Shown here piece by piece: positions 1 to 7,108 of a stretch of 15,366 bases of DNA. This DNA comes from MWDF01 sp964577435. GTDB lineage: Bacteria; Bacillota; DTU025; MWDF01. Numbering within the stretch: the first letter of the stretch is position 1; each line of letters opens with the position of its first letter. A program made the translations under genes and the position numbers. Location: NCBI GenBank assembly GCA_964577435.1, contig CAZNZD010000035.1:1-15366 (forward strand), in the 5' to 3' direction. The notes under the pieces are model-generated. The model saw only the letters and a list, made by a program, of their open reading frames with translations, was not told where the DNA came from and ran no database searches.

Positions 1-1
1 C

Positions 2-79
2 CGCGGTTCATTAAGCGCCATCTCAATCACGACAAACGTCCACGACTTCCTGGGGAACCTCTCCAGAAGGCTCCTCTAG
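2..79 (+). CDS. C-terminal end of an unidentified protein (partial)
   Basis: The window opens inside a plus-strand reading frame that ends at TAG 77-79. The visible tail of about 25 residues ends in a basic amphipathic stretch (NLSRRLL). A second frame is also open here (from base 1 to TAA 82-84). I prefer the frame ending at 79 because most of its third positions are G or C and its arginines include AGA/AGG, as in the neighbouring genes, while the other frame is much poorer in GC3. A hairpin terminator follows directly, which fits a gene end. The product cannot be named from so short a piece. Confidence 0.45.
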   Translation, partial: RGSLSAISITTNVHDFLGNLSRRLL

Positions 80-85
80 ATTAAA

Positions 86-110
86 AGCCGGGTTCAATCC
101 CGGCTCTTCT
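86..110. terminator. Hairpin terminator after the partial gene, bidirectional
   Basis: A perfect 7-bp stem AGCCGGG/CCCGGCT (86-92 and 99-105) closes a 6-nt loop TTCAAT. On the plus strand the tail is CTTCT. On the minus strand the tail is richer in T (CTTTTAATCT), so it may also stop transcription arriving from the minus-strand operon. The loop looks like a tRNA T-loop, but the geometry is wrong for a tRNA. Confidence 0.6.
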
Positions 111-138
111 CGCAGCCTTATATATCCAGTTATCCGCA

Positions 139-158
139 TATATCTAAATTAAGATATG
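139..158. repeat. AT-rich inverted repeat between convergent genes
   Basis: ATATCT and AGATAT form a 6-bp inverted repeat around the AT-only spacer AAATTA, between the two terminators at 86-110 and 171-197. It may be a weak cruciform or transcript end structure. Nothing else is seen in the stretch 111-170. Confidence 0.3.
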
Positions 159-170
159 ACTCTATAAATC

Positions 171-197
171 AAAGCCCCTCGCTGTGAGGGGCTTTAT
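171..197. terminator. Bidirectional rho-independent terminator
   Basis: A perfect 10-bp stem AAAGCCCCTC/GAGGGGCTTT (171-180 and 186-195) has the loop GCTGT. Both ends run into T-rich tails: TTTATAAT on the plus strand and TTTGATTTAT on the minus strand. It lies 14 nt past the stop of the minus-strand dehydrogenase gene, so it mainly serves that operon and also blocks read-through from the left. Confidence 0.9.
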
Positions 198-210
198 AAT
201 TCCCGTATAG

Positions 211-1173
211 CTACCTCTTTGTGACTACGTTGACTGGAGTCCCTGCGAGGAACTTTTCTATGTTCTCCTCGGCTATCGCCAGAAGCCTCAGCCTCGACTC
301 CCTGGGAGCCCAGGCGATATGAGGTGTGATTATTATGTTCTTCGCATTGTACAGAGGATTGTCCGCCGCTGGCGGCTCCTGGTTAAGGACATCCAAGCCA
401 GCTGCGCCCACCTTGCCGCTGTTGAGCGCATCGCAGAGGTCCTGTTCATTGACTAGAGGCCCCCTCGATGTATTGATTATCTTCACGCCGTCCTTCATCC
501 TGGCGATTGATCCCTTGTTTATCATCCACTTGTTGGCCTCGGTAAGTGGGCAGTGCAGCGTAATCACGTCGGACTTGGCATAAAGCTCGTCGAGGTCCGC
601 ATACTTCAGGACCTCCGTCTCCAGAGCCGCGTTCCTGTAGTTGTCCACCGCAAGCACCTTCATCCCGAAAGCAAGCGCGATTCTTCCCACCATCTGCCCT
701 ATCCTGCCGAAGCCGATGATGCCAAGCGTCTTTCCAGCAAGCTCTGTCAGCGGGTAGTCCCAGTAGGAGTAGTCCGGCGACTTCGCCCATTTGCCGGCCT
801 TCACGCCCTCGCTGTGGCTTTCAGCATGTATTGTGAGGGCAAGAAGAAGCGCGAAGGTGTGCTGCGCCACCGCGTTAGTCCCGTATGTGGGTATGTTGGT
901 CACCGTTATACCCATGGCAGTGGCGCTTTCCACGTCAACCTGGTTATAGCCGGTGGCCATCACGCCTATGTATCTGAGCTTGGGAAGCTTCTCTAGCGTG
1001 TCCTTGGAGTATGGCACCTTGTTGGACAGTATGATCTCAGCATCCTTTGCCCTCTCAACGATCTGATCTGCGCTCGTCCTGTCGAAGATCTCCACATCCC
1101 CGAACTTTCTTATGGGGTCCCAGGAGATATCCCCCGGGTTCATGTTGTACCCGTCCAGAATCACTATTCTCAT
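211..1173 (-). CDS. D-2-hydroxyacid dehydrogenase (glycerate dehydrogenase/hydroxypyruvate reductase-like)
   Basis: A 320-residue cytosolic NAD(P)-dependent oxidoreductase of the D-isomer 2-hydroxyacid dehydrogenase family, interconverting 2-oxoacids and D-2-hydroxyacids. The Rossmann motif GFGRIG lies at about residues 154-159. The catalytic triad of the family is visible: Arg237 (in NTSRGPLV), Glu266 (in NQEPP) and His285 (in TPHIAW). The N-terminus MRIVILDGYNMNPGD and the spacing fit the glycerate dehydrogenase/hydroxypyruvate reductase subgroup better than the D-lactate dehydrogenases, but substrate cannot be read from sequence. Start: a longer frame opens at 1233, but AAGGAGG sits 6 nt before the ATG at 1173 and abuts the ATG at 1179, so 1173 is chosen. 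It is the last gene of the minus-strand block, 81 nt after the photolyase gene, and is followed by a strong terminator. Confidence 0.9.
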   Translation of the reverse strand: MRIVILDGYNMNPGDISWDPIRKFGDVEIFDRTSADQIVERAKDAEIILSNKVPYSKDTLEKLPKLRYIGVMATGYNQVDVESATAMGITVTNIPTYGTNAVAQHTFALLLALTIHAESHSEGVKAGKWAKSPDYSYWDYPLTELAGKTLGIIGFGRIGQMVGRIALAFGMKVLAVDNYRNAALETEVLKYADLDELYAKSDVITLHCPLTEANKWMINKGSIARMKDGVKIINTSRGPLVNEQDLCDALNSGKVGAAGLDVLNQEPPAADNPLYNAKNIIITPHIAWAPRESRLRLLAIAEENIEKFLAGTPVNVVTKR

Positions 1174-1254
1174 CCGCATCCTCCTTAACCGTAAATCCTC
1201 TCCATGATAGCCGAAACCGAAGCTGGCGGGCAATGCCTGTCACCTGGCCCCCCG

Positions 1255-2595
1255 TTATAGCGATTCCTGCGCCTTGATGTACCTATCCACATCGAACTTC
1301 CTCTTCATGCCCGCATACGACATGTACCTTACCATGCCGAATACCGCCCTTTCGCCCCAGGGCCTGTCGTGCACGCCTCCTATGGACCAGCATATGCCTG
1401 CATATCCGTTGGGATCCCTTCCATCGAGGCTCAGGCGGTCGTTCAGCCTCACGGCATGATCCAGGGCCGCCTCCGGCGCCTCGGTCCACTCCAGAAGCTT
1501 CTTCGCCCAGTACATCCTGAGATATCCGGGCATTGCGCCTTCCCTTAGGAGCTGGCGCTGGGCTGCGTTCCACAGCCTGTCATGGGTTTTTCCGGCTTCG
1601 AGCTCTTCGAAGCCGTAAAGATGGTCCCTAGGGTCTGCGACATGCTTATCAAGGGTCTTCCTCGCCCAATCCGGGAAGCTCGCCGCCTTGTCGTAATCCG
1701 GGCAGTGCCTGCAGAAGTTCTCGGCCAGCTCACGCCTTACGAAGGCCTGCTCCACGAAATCCTCTGATCCTCTGCCGCCTCTTAACAGCGCCTCAGCCAC
1801 CACCTTCCGGGCAGAGACCTGCCCGAAGTGGATATACGGGGACAATCCTGACTGAAGGGCGAGGTTGGGGTCGTTGGATTCAGGATAGCGCTCAAGCCCG
1901 GCATCCAGGAAGCCTGCAAGCCTCCTGTTGGCCGCAGCGCTTCCTGGCTCGGGAAAGCCTCCGTGTGAACCGGCGCTTAACCGCTCCAGCGCATCTTCAA
2001 GGCGCTTAAGGCCCTCTTCCCCCGGCGTTTCGGAATCAAGAAGGGGCATGATCTTAGGCGCTGGCTCCATAAACGAGCCTATCAAGGCCCTTAGCTTGGG
2101 CCGGATGGTATAGGCCCCATATTCCCTCTTTCCTGAAGCCAGGTGGGCGGGCACGACATTGTGCGCGTCGACCGTCTCCATCCTGCAGCTTAGGAGCCTG
2201 CCTGCTTCCTTCCTCCACGAAACCGCCTGCCTTAAAGGGCCATAATCGGCAACCACAAGCCCCGCGCCAAGCCGCCCGGCAAGCTCGGCAACCTGCCTAC
2301 CCGGGCTTCCCTCAAGGAAGTGGAATCGGATGCCCAAGCCAAGTAGTTTCCTCGCCTCTTTCCTCAAGCCCTCCAGCATGAACCTGAGATGCGCGCTGCT
2401 TGCGCCCGGGACCTCGCCTGTAAGGCAGAATGCCACAGCAAGCTCGGCTCCATGTTCCTCTGCCTTCTGCTGCGCCCTTACAAGAGCCCAGTTGTCCTCC
2501 ACCCTTTGGTCCCTGCTCATCCAGCAGATTACTGCGCCGCTTGCCTCCGGCTTCTCAGTCGCGTCTTCTATGCGCCTTTCATCGAAGGAGATCAC
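1255..2595 (-). CDS. phr: Class II cyclobutane pyrimidine dimer photolyase
   Basis: A FAD-dependent DNA repair enzyme that uses light to split UV-induced cyclobutane pyrimidine dimers. The 446-residue length is typical of the class. The class II N-terminal signature WMSRDQRVEDNWAL is at about residues 25-38. The C-terminal FAD/DNA-binding half holds the class II landmarks YLRMYWAKKLLEW, then DPNGYAGICWSIGGVHDRPW and the closing KFDVDRYI. The start codon is GTG at 2593-2595 and overlaps the stop of the upstream tocopherol-cyclase-like gene as GTGA, implying translational coupling. GAGGG lies about 9 nt upstream of the start. A photolyase implies that the organism meets sunlight at least occasionally. 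Class is assigned from motifs; activity is inferred. Confidence 0.95.
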   Translation of the reverse strand: MISFDERRIEDATEKPEASGAVICWMSRDQRVEDNWALVRAQQKAEEHGAELAVAFCLTGEVPGASSAHLRFMLEGLRKEARKLLGLGIRFHFLEGSPGRQVAELAGRLGAGLVVADYGPLRQAVSWRKEAGRLLSCRMETVDAHNVVPAHLASGKREYGAYTIRPKLRALIGSFMEPAPKIMPLLDSETPGEEGLKRLEDALERLSAGSHGGFPEPGSAAANRRLAGFLDAGLERYPESNDPNLALQSGLSPYIHFGQVSARKVVAEALLRGGRGSEDFVEQAFVRRELAENFCRHCPDYDKAASFPDWARKTLDKHVADPRDHLYGFEELEAGKTHDRLWNAAQRQLLREGAMPGYLRMYWAKKLLEWTEAPEAALDHAVRLNDRLSLDGRDPNGYAGICWSIGGVHDRPWGERAVFGMVRYMSYAGMKRKFDVDRYIKAQESL

Positions 2596-3563
2596 CTTCG
2601 CACCCTCATGTACTTCCTCACGTCGCCCGAGATCTCCAGCCCTGCGCTGCCGCTTTCCCCTTCGAACAGAACTTGTCCGCCGGGGCCGGTCAGCCTCACC
2701 TTCGTAACCGCGGTGATGCTCTCCTTAATCGTCCTCACCATGAGGCCGTTCTTGGGGGCTGCCAGCTCGCCTGCCTTATCGTATGACGCGCTCACCTCGA
2801 GGGTCTCCCTGCCCTTCCTGATTACAGCCCGAAGGGAAGTCTCGCCGAGCTCCAGCTCGCTCACCTTGGCAAGATTGTAGGTGGCGAATAGCCTCATGCC
2901 TCCCTCTGTCATCAGAAACGAGATAAGCCCCGGGAAGTGGCCTCCCATCCAGGGTATGCTGGCGAAGGAGAGCATGAAGGAGGCAGGCGTCTCGAAGTGG
3001 TTCGCCTGAAGCCATATCCAAGCGTCGGGAAACGATCTCCCCCAGTCCTTCTCTATGTAGCCCTCGCCGCCGGTGAAGTCAGTCGCCTCACCGTCCACGA
3101 CCATGCGCCCTTCTATCCTGTGCCTTATGTTCACGACGCCGTGGTAGCACTCCATGCGCGGCACGAAAGTGAATGGGCCCATGATCCCCGGGAAGGGCCG
3201 CCTCTCGGGGAACCTGATTATCTCGCTGAAACGGAACTCGCCTGAAACCTTCCTCAGCCCGTCATCAAGCTTAAGGCTGACGCCTTCCCTCATGAAGCGG
3301 TTGGGTCCGATTTCTACCTCGAACCTGTCAGTGGCCGCCCTGAAGCTCTCAAGCGGGAACCTGAAGTAGGCTACGTCCGCGCTGACTGCGTCTATGTACT
3401 GTATGAAGCAGTGGGAATCCCCCTGCCCAGCACCCAATGAGATGCCAGGTATGACGGCCACCGCATGTTCTCTCATGGGGTCTATGAACTTGAAGTACCA
3501 TCCTTCGAAGTAGTTCCTCCCGTCAAGCCTTCCCTGGAAGACCTCGGGATGCATGCTTCTCAT
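2592..3563 (-). CDS. Tocopherol cyclase-like protein
   Basis: A 323-residue protein resembling the bacterial branch of the tocopherol cyclase family (lipocalin-like fold; the plant enzyme VTE1 closes the chromanol ring of vitamin E). Family landmarks visible are YFEGWYFK at residues 18-25, the region around GEGYIEKDWGRSFP (Trp174) and WIWLQANHF just after it. No signal peptide is evident. The reading frame is open to 3788, but GAGGAGG lies 5 nt before the ATG at 3563, and the sequence upstream of that codon does not look like protein. The bacterial homologues are shorter than VTE1 and mostly of unknown substrate, so true tocopherol synthesis should not be assumed. No prenyl-quinone genes are seen nearby. 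Its stop overlaps the photolyase start by 4 nt, tying the two in expression. Confidence 0.82.
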   Translation of the reverse strand: MRSMHPEVFQGRLDGRNYFEGWYFKFIDPMREHAVAVIPGISLGAGQGDSHCFIQYIDAVSADVAYFRFPLESFRAATDRFEVEIGPNRFMREGVSLKLDDGLRKVSGEFRFSEIIRFPERRPFPGIMGPFTFVPRMECYHGVVNIRHRIEGRMVVDGEATDFTGGEGYIEKDWGRSFPDAWIWLQANHFETPASFMLSFASIPWMGGHFPGLISFLMTEGGMRLFATYNLAKVSELELGETSLRAVIRKGRETLEVSASYDKAGELAAPKNGLMVRTIKESITAVTKVRLTGPGGQVLFEGESGSAGLEISGDVRKYMRVRR

Positions 3564-3608
3564 CTGTCCTCCTCGTGGGCTCGCAGCTGCCCTCTGGCAT
3601 ATAATGAT

Positions 3609-3642
3609 GCCCGGCAGGTGCTGCCCTCGCCTCCTGCCGGGC
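3609..3642. terminator. Strong GC hairpin between the DsrE-like and tocopherol-cyclase-like genes
   Basis: A perfect 10-bp inverted repeat GCCCGGCAGG/CCTGCCGGGC (3609-3618 and 3633-3642) encloses a 14-nt loop. On the minus strand it lies 11 nt after the stop of the DsrE-family gene and is followed by ATCATTATAT, which is AT-rich but has no real T-run. It may act as a partial terminator, as an attenuator, or as an mRNA-end stabiliser between two cistrons. Confidence 0.5.
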
Positions 3643-3652
3643 GTAGGCTTCG

Positions 3653-3991
3653 CTAGAGAGTGATTATCGAGTAGCCCCTGTCGATGTATTCGGCCATGGG
3701 CGGATGCCCGCTCATATCGCCGTTCAGCCTGTAGCCGTTCTCCTCGAGGTAGTCGTGGGATCCCGTCGCCCTTGCGCAGGCCTTGCATACGCAGTCGATT
3801 ATTCCGGCCTCCTTTGCCTTAAGAAGCAGGCTTCCCTTAGCCTCGTCCATGTCCTTCAACGTCTTCGTCGCGGTGCCCTCGACTACTATGAGGGCATCAT
3901 GGCCCCTTGCCTTAAGCTCCAGCACGTTGAGGATTACATGCGAGAAGCACATCGTCTCACCCTTGAAAGCGAAGAATGCGAAACTGGCCAT
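3653..3991 (-). CDS. DsrE-family (DsrE/F-like) small cytoplasmic protein
   Basis: A 112-residue protein of the DsrE/DsrF-like superfamily, small sulfur-relay-type proteins of the cytoplasm. The start FAFFAFKGETMCFSHVLLN-like block, the central IVVEGTATKTL and the closing SGHPPMAEYIDRGYSIITL match a subgroup common in anaerobic Firmicutes. Conserved-looking cysteines are Cys15 and the cluster Cys67-Val-Cys69-Lys-Ala-Cys72, which could carry persulfide or bind metal; that role is inferred. The ATG at 3991 is preceded by GGAGGAGGAGG with good spacing. It is the first gene of the minus-strand block and diverges from the AAC(3)-like gene. Its exact function is not known. Confidence 0.8.
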   Translation of the reverse strand: MASFAFFAFKGETMCFSHVILNVLELKARGHDALIVVEGTATKTLKDMDEAKGSLLLKAKEAGIIDCVCKACARATGSHDYLEENGYRLNGDMSGHPPMAEYIDRGYSIITL

Positions 3992-4072
3992 TGTACCTCC
4001 TCCTCCATTGCTGTTTGCCGCCGGATTGTCCTAAGGTTATAATTCTTCACAGCCGCCCTTTTACCTTCCGGG

Positions 4073-4111
4073 TGGCTCAAATAGCCATATTTGCCGCCGG
4101 TCCGCCGGCAA
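4073..4111. promoter_or_regulatory. Two adjacent inverted repeats in the divergent intergenic region
   Basis: TGGCT-CAAAT-AGCCA (4073-4087) is followed 3 nt later by a near-perfect 21-nt palindrome TTGCCGCCGG-T-CCGCCGGCAA (4091-4111), whose only mismatch is a C-C pair. The pair sits 22 nt before the AAC(3)-like start and about 80 nt before the DsrE-like start. That placement suits a repressor or activator operator, or a leader hairpin. No convincing -35/-10 pair for the plus-strand gene was found here; a TATAAT occurs at 4038-4043 with a poor TTTGCC 18 nt upstream. Confidence 0.45.
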
Positions 4112-4133
4112 TAACCGACTAAGTTAAACGGGG

Positions 4134-4967
4134 GTGTCGCGTTTGGGAGAGCAGCAGGCGATATCGGCTACTGCAAGGCCGTGGTCTTATGAGGATGTAT
4201 CGAGGATGCTTGGCGAGCTGGGCGTGATGAGATCGGACGTCCTTGTTGCGCACGTGAGGATGTCCTCGCTCGGCTGGGTGGCGGGCGGCGCCCAGGCGGT
4301 CGTGATGGGGCTTCTTAAGGCAGTCGGGGACATGGGCACGGTGGTTATGCCGGCGCACTCCGGAGCCAACAGCGACCCGGCCCAGTGGGGCAACCCTCCT
4401 GTCCCTGAGGAATGGTGGGAGCCAATCAGGCAGGCTATGCCGGCCTTCGACCCCCTAAGGACGCCCACCCGTGGCATCGGTTCCGTTGCGGAGCTCTTCA
4501 GGACCTGGCCCGGGGCGCATCGCTCCTCGCACCACTCCTGCTCCTTTTCCGCCATAGGTAGGCGCGCGGAGATGATAACCTCATCGCACAAATCCCTTCA
4601 GCCCTTTACCGAGGATTCGGCCCTTGCCAAAGCCTACGAGCTGGACGCGAAGATCGTCCTTATCGGCATAGGGCACGAAAGGAACAGCTCCATGCACCTG
4701 GGCGAAGCCCGCTCCGGTGCAATGCCAGCTATGAGGCAGGGCGGGGCGGTGATGTCTGACGGGATCCGCAAGTGGGTCTGCTACGATGACCTTGAGATGG
4801 ATTCGGACAGGTTCCCAGAAATTGGGGCCGCCTTCGAGTCGGAGGGCGGCAGGGTGGCGCGCGGCAAGGTATGCCAGGCGGATTCCATGCTTCTCAAGCA
4901 GAGGGAGATAGTGGATTTCACCTCTTGTTACCTAAGGAGGATGAAGGAAAGCGCCGAAGCGCGTTGA
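4134..4967 (+). CDS. AAC(3)-family N-acetyltransferase (aminoglycoside acetyltransferase-like)
   Basis: A 277-residue member of the Antibiotic_NAT family, cytosolic enzymes that transfer acetyl from acetyl-CoA to the 3-amino group of 2-deoxystreptamine antibiotics, or in many chromosomal members to unknown amines. Family landmarks are LGVMRSDVLVAHVRMSSLGWV near residues 29-49, GTVVMPAHSG near 68-77, the run of FDPLRTPTRGIGSVAELFR, and NSSMHLGEARS with the likely active-site His188. Several positions differ from clinical AAC(3) enzymes, and the gene shows no mobile flanks, so it is more likely an intrinsic YokD-like protein than acquired resistance. The start is uncertain: GTG 4134 has no spaced Shine-Dalgarno, while TTG 4143 has GGGGG about 8 nt upstream. 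It heads the plus-strand block; the TPR-GGDEF gene starts 48 nt later. Confidence 0.82.
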   Translation: MSRLGEQQAISATARPWSYEDVSRMLGELGVMRSDVLVAHVRMSSLGWVAGGAQAVVMGLLKAVGDMGTVVMPAHSGANSDPAQWGNPPVPEEWWEPIRQAMPAFDPLRTPTRGIGSVAELFRTWPGAHRSSHHSCSFSAIGRRAEMITSSHKSLQPFTEDSALAKAYELDAKIVLIGIGHERNSSMHLGEARSGAMPAMRQGGAVMSDGIRKWVCYDDLEMDSDRFPEIGAAFESEGGRVARGKVCQADSMLLKQREIVDFTSCYLRRMKESAEAR

Positions 4968-5015
4968 AGTAGATAAAAGTAACTATCACATGCAGCATGC
5001 CCGAAGGAGGCCGCC

Positions 5016-6641
5016 ATGAAGGAGAACCCTGCCAAAGCGCAGGAGATTTACCTGCAGGCCATCAACCTGAGCCATAGGAACATGAAGGACGCCATAGACG
5101 CATGCAAGCTGGCATATGCGGTGTCTCTTGACGCTAACGACCATGCGACCAAGCTCAAGTCCCTTATCCTTATGGGGCGCTGCGCTTCCATGTCAGGACA
5201 CACCTCTGACGCAATCAAATGGCTCTTGGAGTGCATCTCCACTGCCGAGATGCTGAATATGCCCGAGGAGATGGCGGAAGCCTATAACCAGCTCGGAAAC
5301 ACATACTCCATAATGAAGGACTTCCCCAAGGCGGTGAACTGCTACCTCAACTCGCTTGAGCTGCTGAAGGACAACAAGCTCGAAAGCCGCAGCGCAAGCG
5401 TCTTAAACAACATAGGCTCCCTGCTTTATGACATCGAGGAGTACGATGAGGCGGCCGAGTACTTCCAAAGGTCCTACGAGAAGGACCTGGCGCTGGGCGA
5501 GACGTCTGAGATACTTCTTACCAACCTCGCCAGGATCTTCGCCATAAAGAAGGACTTCCAGAAGACGAGGTTCTACCTGGAGAGGGCGAAGGAGTGCCTT
5601 ACCGGCGCGGAGAACCAGCTCCACCTCTCCTGGATACAGCTGGCGGAAGGCGAGCTCGCCCAGGCCGGCGGCGACATAGAGACTGCGGTTAACTACTACA
5701 GGATCGCTGTCGACATGCTGCGCCAGAACGGGGATGCCTTCAGCGAGTGCGAGTTCAGCCTGATGATAGGAAAGCTGCTGCTTGACGCGGGCAAAGCCGA
5801 GGAGGCCCTCAAGGTGCTTCATGAAGGCTACTGCACCTGCACCCGCCTTGAGCTTAACGACACCTTAAAGCGAATGGCGGACCTTCTGGCAAGGGCGTAC
5901 ATGATGCTGAAGGATGAGAGAAACGCCCTTCAGTACTTCATGCTCTACAGCGAGTTCGCGGACAAGGCCCAAAGGGAGTACAACGAGAAGCAGCGCAAGA
6001 ACATCTTCCTCCAGATGCAGCAGCATGAGACTAACCTGGAGAGGCTGCGGCTGAAGAGGCTGAGCGAGGAGCTCCTAAGGACCACAGACGAGCTCAGGCA
6101 GGCATATGCGACGCTTGAACGCCAGGCTGTCATAGATTCCCTTACTGGCATCAGAAACCGCAGGTCCATGGACCTTATGCTGGACAGCGCCTGGAAGCGC
6201 TGCCAGGATGGGGGCATTCCGTTCACGCTAATGCTCATCGACCTCGACTGCTTCAAGAAATTCAACGACTTCTACGGCCACCCCGCAGGCGACATGAACA
6301 TCAGGAATGTCGCCGCGTGCCTGTTGGATGCCGTTAAAGACGAGAAGCTCATCGGAAGGTACGGCGGAGACGAGTTTGTGGCCGTGCTGCCGGGAGTGGC
6401 GGCGGAGCAGGCCTATGCCATGGCCGAGAGCATGAGGACCAAGGTGCGGGAGAAGGCCATAAGGCACGCCTATAATGATAACTCTGAGATACAGACCATT
6501 ACCGTCGGGGCGGTCTGCCTGGTGCCCGGCAGGGCCGACACAGCCAGCGAGGCCCTCCACCTTGCGGACGAGGCCCTGTACGAGGGCAAGCGCAGCGGCA
6601 AGGACAAGGTAGTCATCAAACGGATGGAACAGAGGTGCTGA
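5016..6641 (+). CDS. Soluble TPR-GGDEF diguanylate cyclase
   Basis: A 541-residue protein predicted to make c-di-GMP from two GTP. Residues 1 to about 310 are tetratricopeptide repeats, with repeated A-x-x-Y-x-x-L-G-type helices (for example AYNQLGNTYSIMKDFPKAVNCY and the next copy starting VLNNIGSLLYDIEEYDEAAEYF). A charged coiled coil spans about 320-370 (LERLRLKRLSEELLRTTDELRQ). The GGDEF domain begins at DSLTGIRNRRS and holds the intact catalytic motif GGDEF at 450-454. The inhibitory I-site RxxD expected just before it is replaced by K-D-E-K, so product feedback is probably lost. No transmembrane segment or signal peptide is seen, so sensing is likely through the TPRs. ATG 5016 has GGAGG 5 nt upstream. 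The stop is 1 nt before the guanine deaminase start. Confidence 0.93.
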   Translation: MKENPAKAQEIYLQAINLSHRNMKDAIDACKLAYAVSLDANDHATKLKSLILMGRCASMSGHTSDAIKWLLECISTAEMLNMPEEMAEAYNQLGNTYSIMKDFPKAVNCYLNSLELLKDNKLESRSASVLNNIGSLLYDIEEYDEAAEYFQRSYEKDLALGETSEILLTNLARIFAIKKDFQKTRFYLERAKECLTGAENQLHLSWIQLAEGELAQAGGDIETAVNYYRIAVDMLRQNGDAFSECEFSLMIGKLLLDAGKAEEALKVLHEGYCTCTRLELNDTLKRMADLLARAYMMLKDERNALQYFMLYSEFADKAQREYNEKQRKNIFLQMQQHETNLERLRLKRLSEELLRTTDELRQAYATLERQAVIDSLTGIRNRRSMDLMLDSAWKRCQDGGIPFTLMLIDLDCFKKFNDFYGHPAGDMNIRNVAACLLDAVKDEKLIGRYGGDEFVAVLPGVAAEQAYAMAESMRTKVREKAIRHAYNDNSEIQTITVGAVCLVPGRADTASEALHLADEALYEGKRSGKDKVVIKRMEQRC

Positions 6642-6642
6642 G

Positions 6643-7107
6643 ATGCCTGATTTTATGGAAATCGCGATTGAGGAGGCCGAACTCGGCGCAAGATGCGGCC
6701 ACGGAGGCCCGTTCGGAGCCTGCGTGGTGAAGGACGGTTGTGTGATATCAAGAGCCCACAACAGGGTTGTGGCCGACAACGACCCGACCCTTCATGCCGA
6801 GATGCAGGCGATCAGTGCGGCTGCAAGGAAGCTGGGACGATTCGACCTTTCGGACTGCGAGCTCTACACCAGCTGCGAGCCCTGCCCCATGTGCCTGGGC
6901 GCCATATACTGGGCAAGGATAGGGAAAGTATACTACGCTGGCGACAGAAACGACGCCGCAGAGGCCGGGTTCGACGACAGGAAGTTCTACGAGCGCATGG
7001 AAAGCGGCAAAGTCCCGGAGGGGCTTAGCCTCGTGCAGATTGGAAGGGACAGGGCATCAAGGGCGTTCAAGGTCTGGAACGAGAAGGCCGACAAGGTGCC
7101 CTATTAA
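6643..7107 (+). CDS. guaD: Guanine deaminase (cytidine deaminase-like fold)
   Basis: A 154-residue zinc-dependent deaminase converting guanine to xanthine and ammonia in purine salvage and catabolism. The zinc site is complete: His51-Ala-Glu53 (ligand and proton shuttle) and Pro-Cys81-Pro-Met-Cys84. It is close to the B. subtilis GuaD type, including GGPFGA near the start, LYTSCEPCPMCLGAIYWAR, and the segment DAAEAGFDD that is typical of guanine deaminase rather than of TadA or cytosine deaminase. ATG 6643 lies 1 nt after the stop of the GGDEF gene, with GAGGTG upstream inside that gene, so the two are translationally coupled. The downstream reductase-like gene starts 1 nt after its stop. Confidence 0.92.
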   Translation: MPDFMEIAIEEAELGARCGHGGPFGACVVKDGCVISRAHNRVVADNDPTLHAEMQAISAAARKLGRFDLSDCELYTSCEPCPMCLGAIYWARIGKVYYAGDRNDAAEAGFDDRKFYERMESGKVPEGLSLVQIGRDRASRAFKVWNEKADKVPY

Positions 7108-7108
7108 G

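Noticed and set aside
86..113. tRNA or tmRNA 3' end (GGTTCAATCC with a GCA-like end)
   Set aside because: The hairpin has a 7-bp stem and 6-nt loop rather than 5 bp and 7 nt, no acceptor partner or anticodon arm lies upstream, and an open reading frame runs up to its edge. It fits a terminator.
3564..3788. N-terminal extension of the tocopherol-cyclase-like protein to residue 398
   Set aside because: The extension covers the strong hairpin and the end of the DsrE-like gene, has an unnatural arginine-rich composition, and a perfect ribosome binding site points to ATG 3563.
4134..4967. Acquired aminoglycoside resistance gene
   Set aside because: No integrase, IS or integron feature is nearby, codon use matches the neighbours, and the sequence differs from clinical AAC(3) enzymes at several motif positions.
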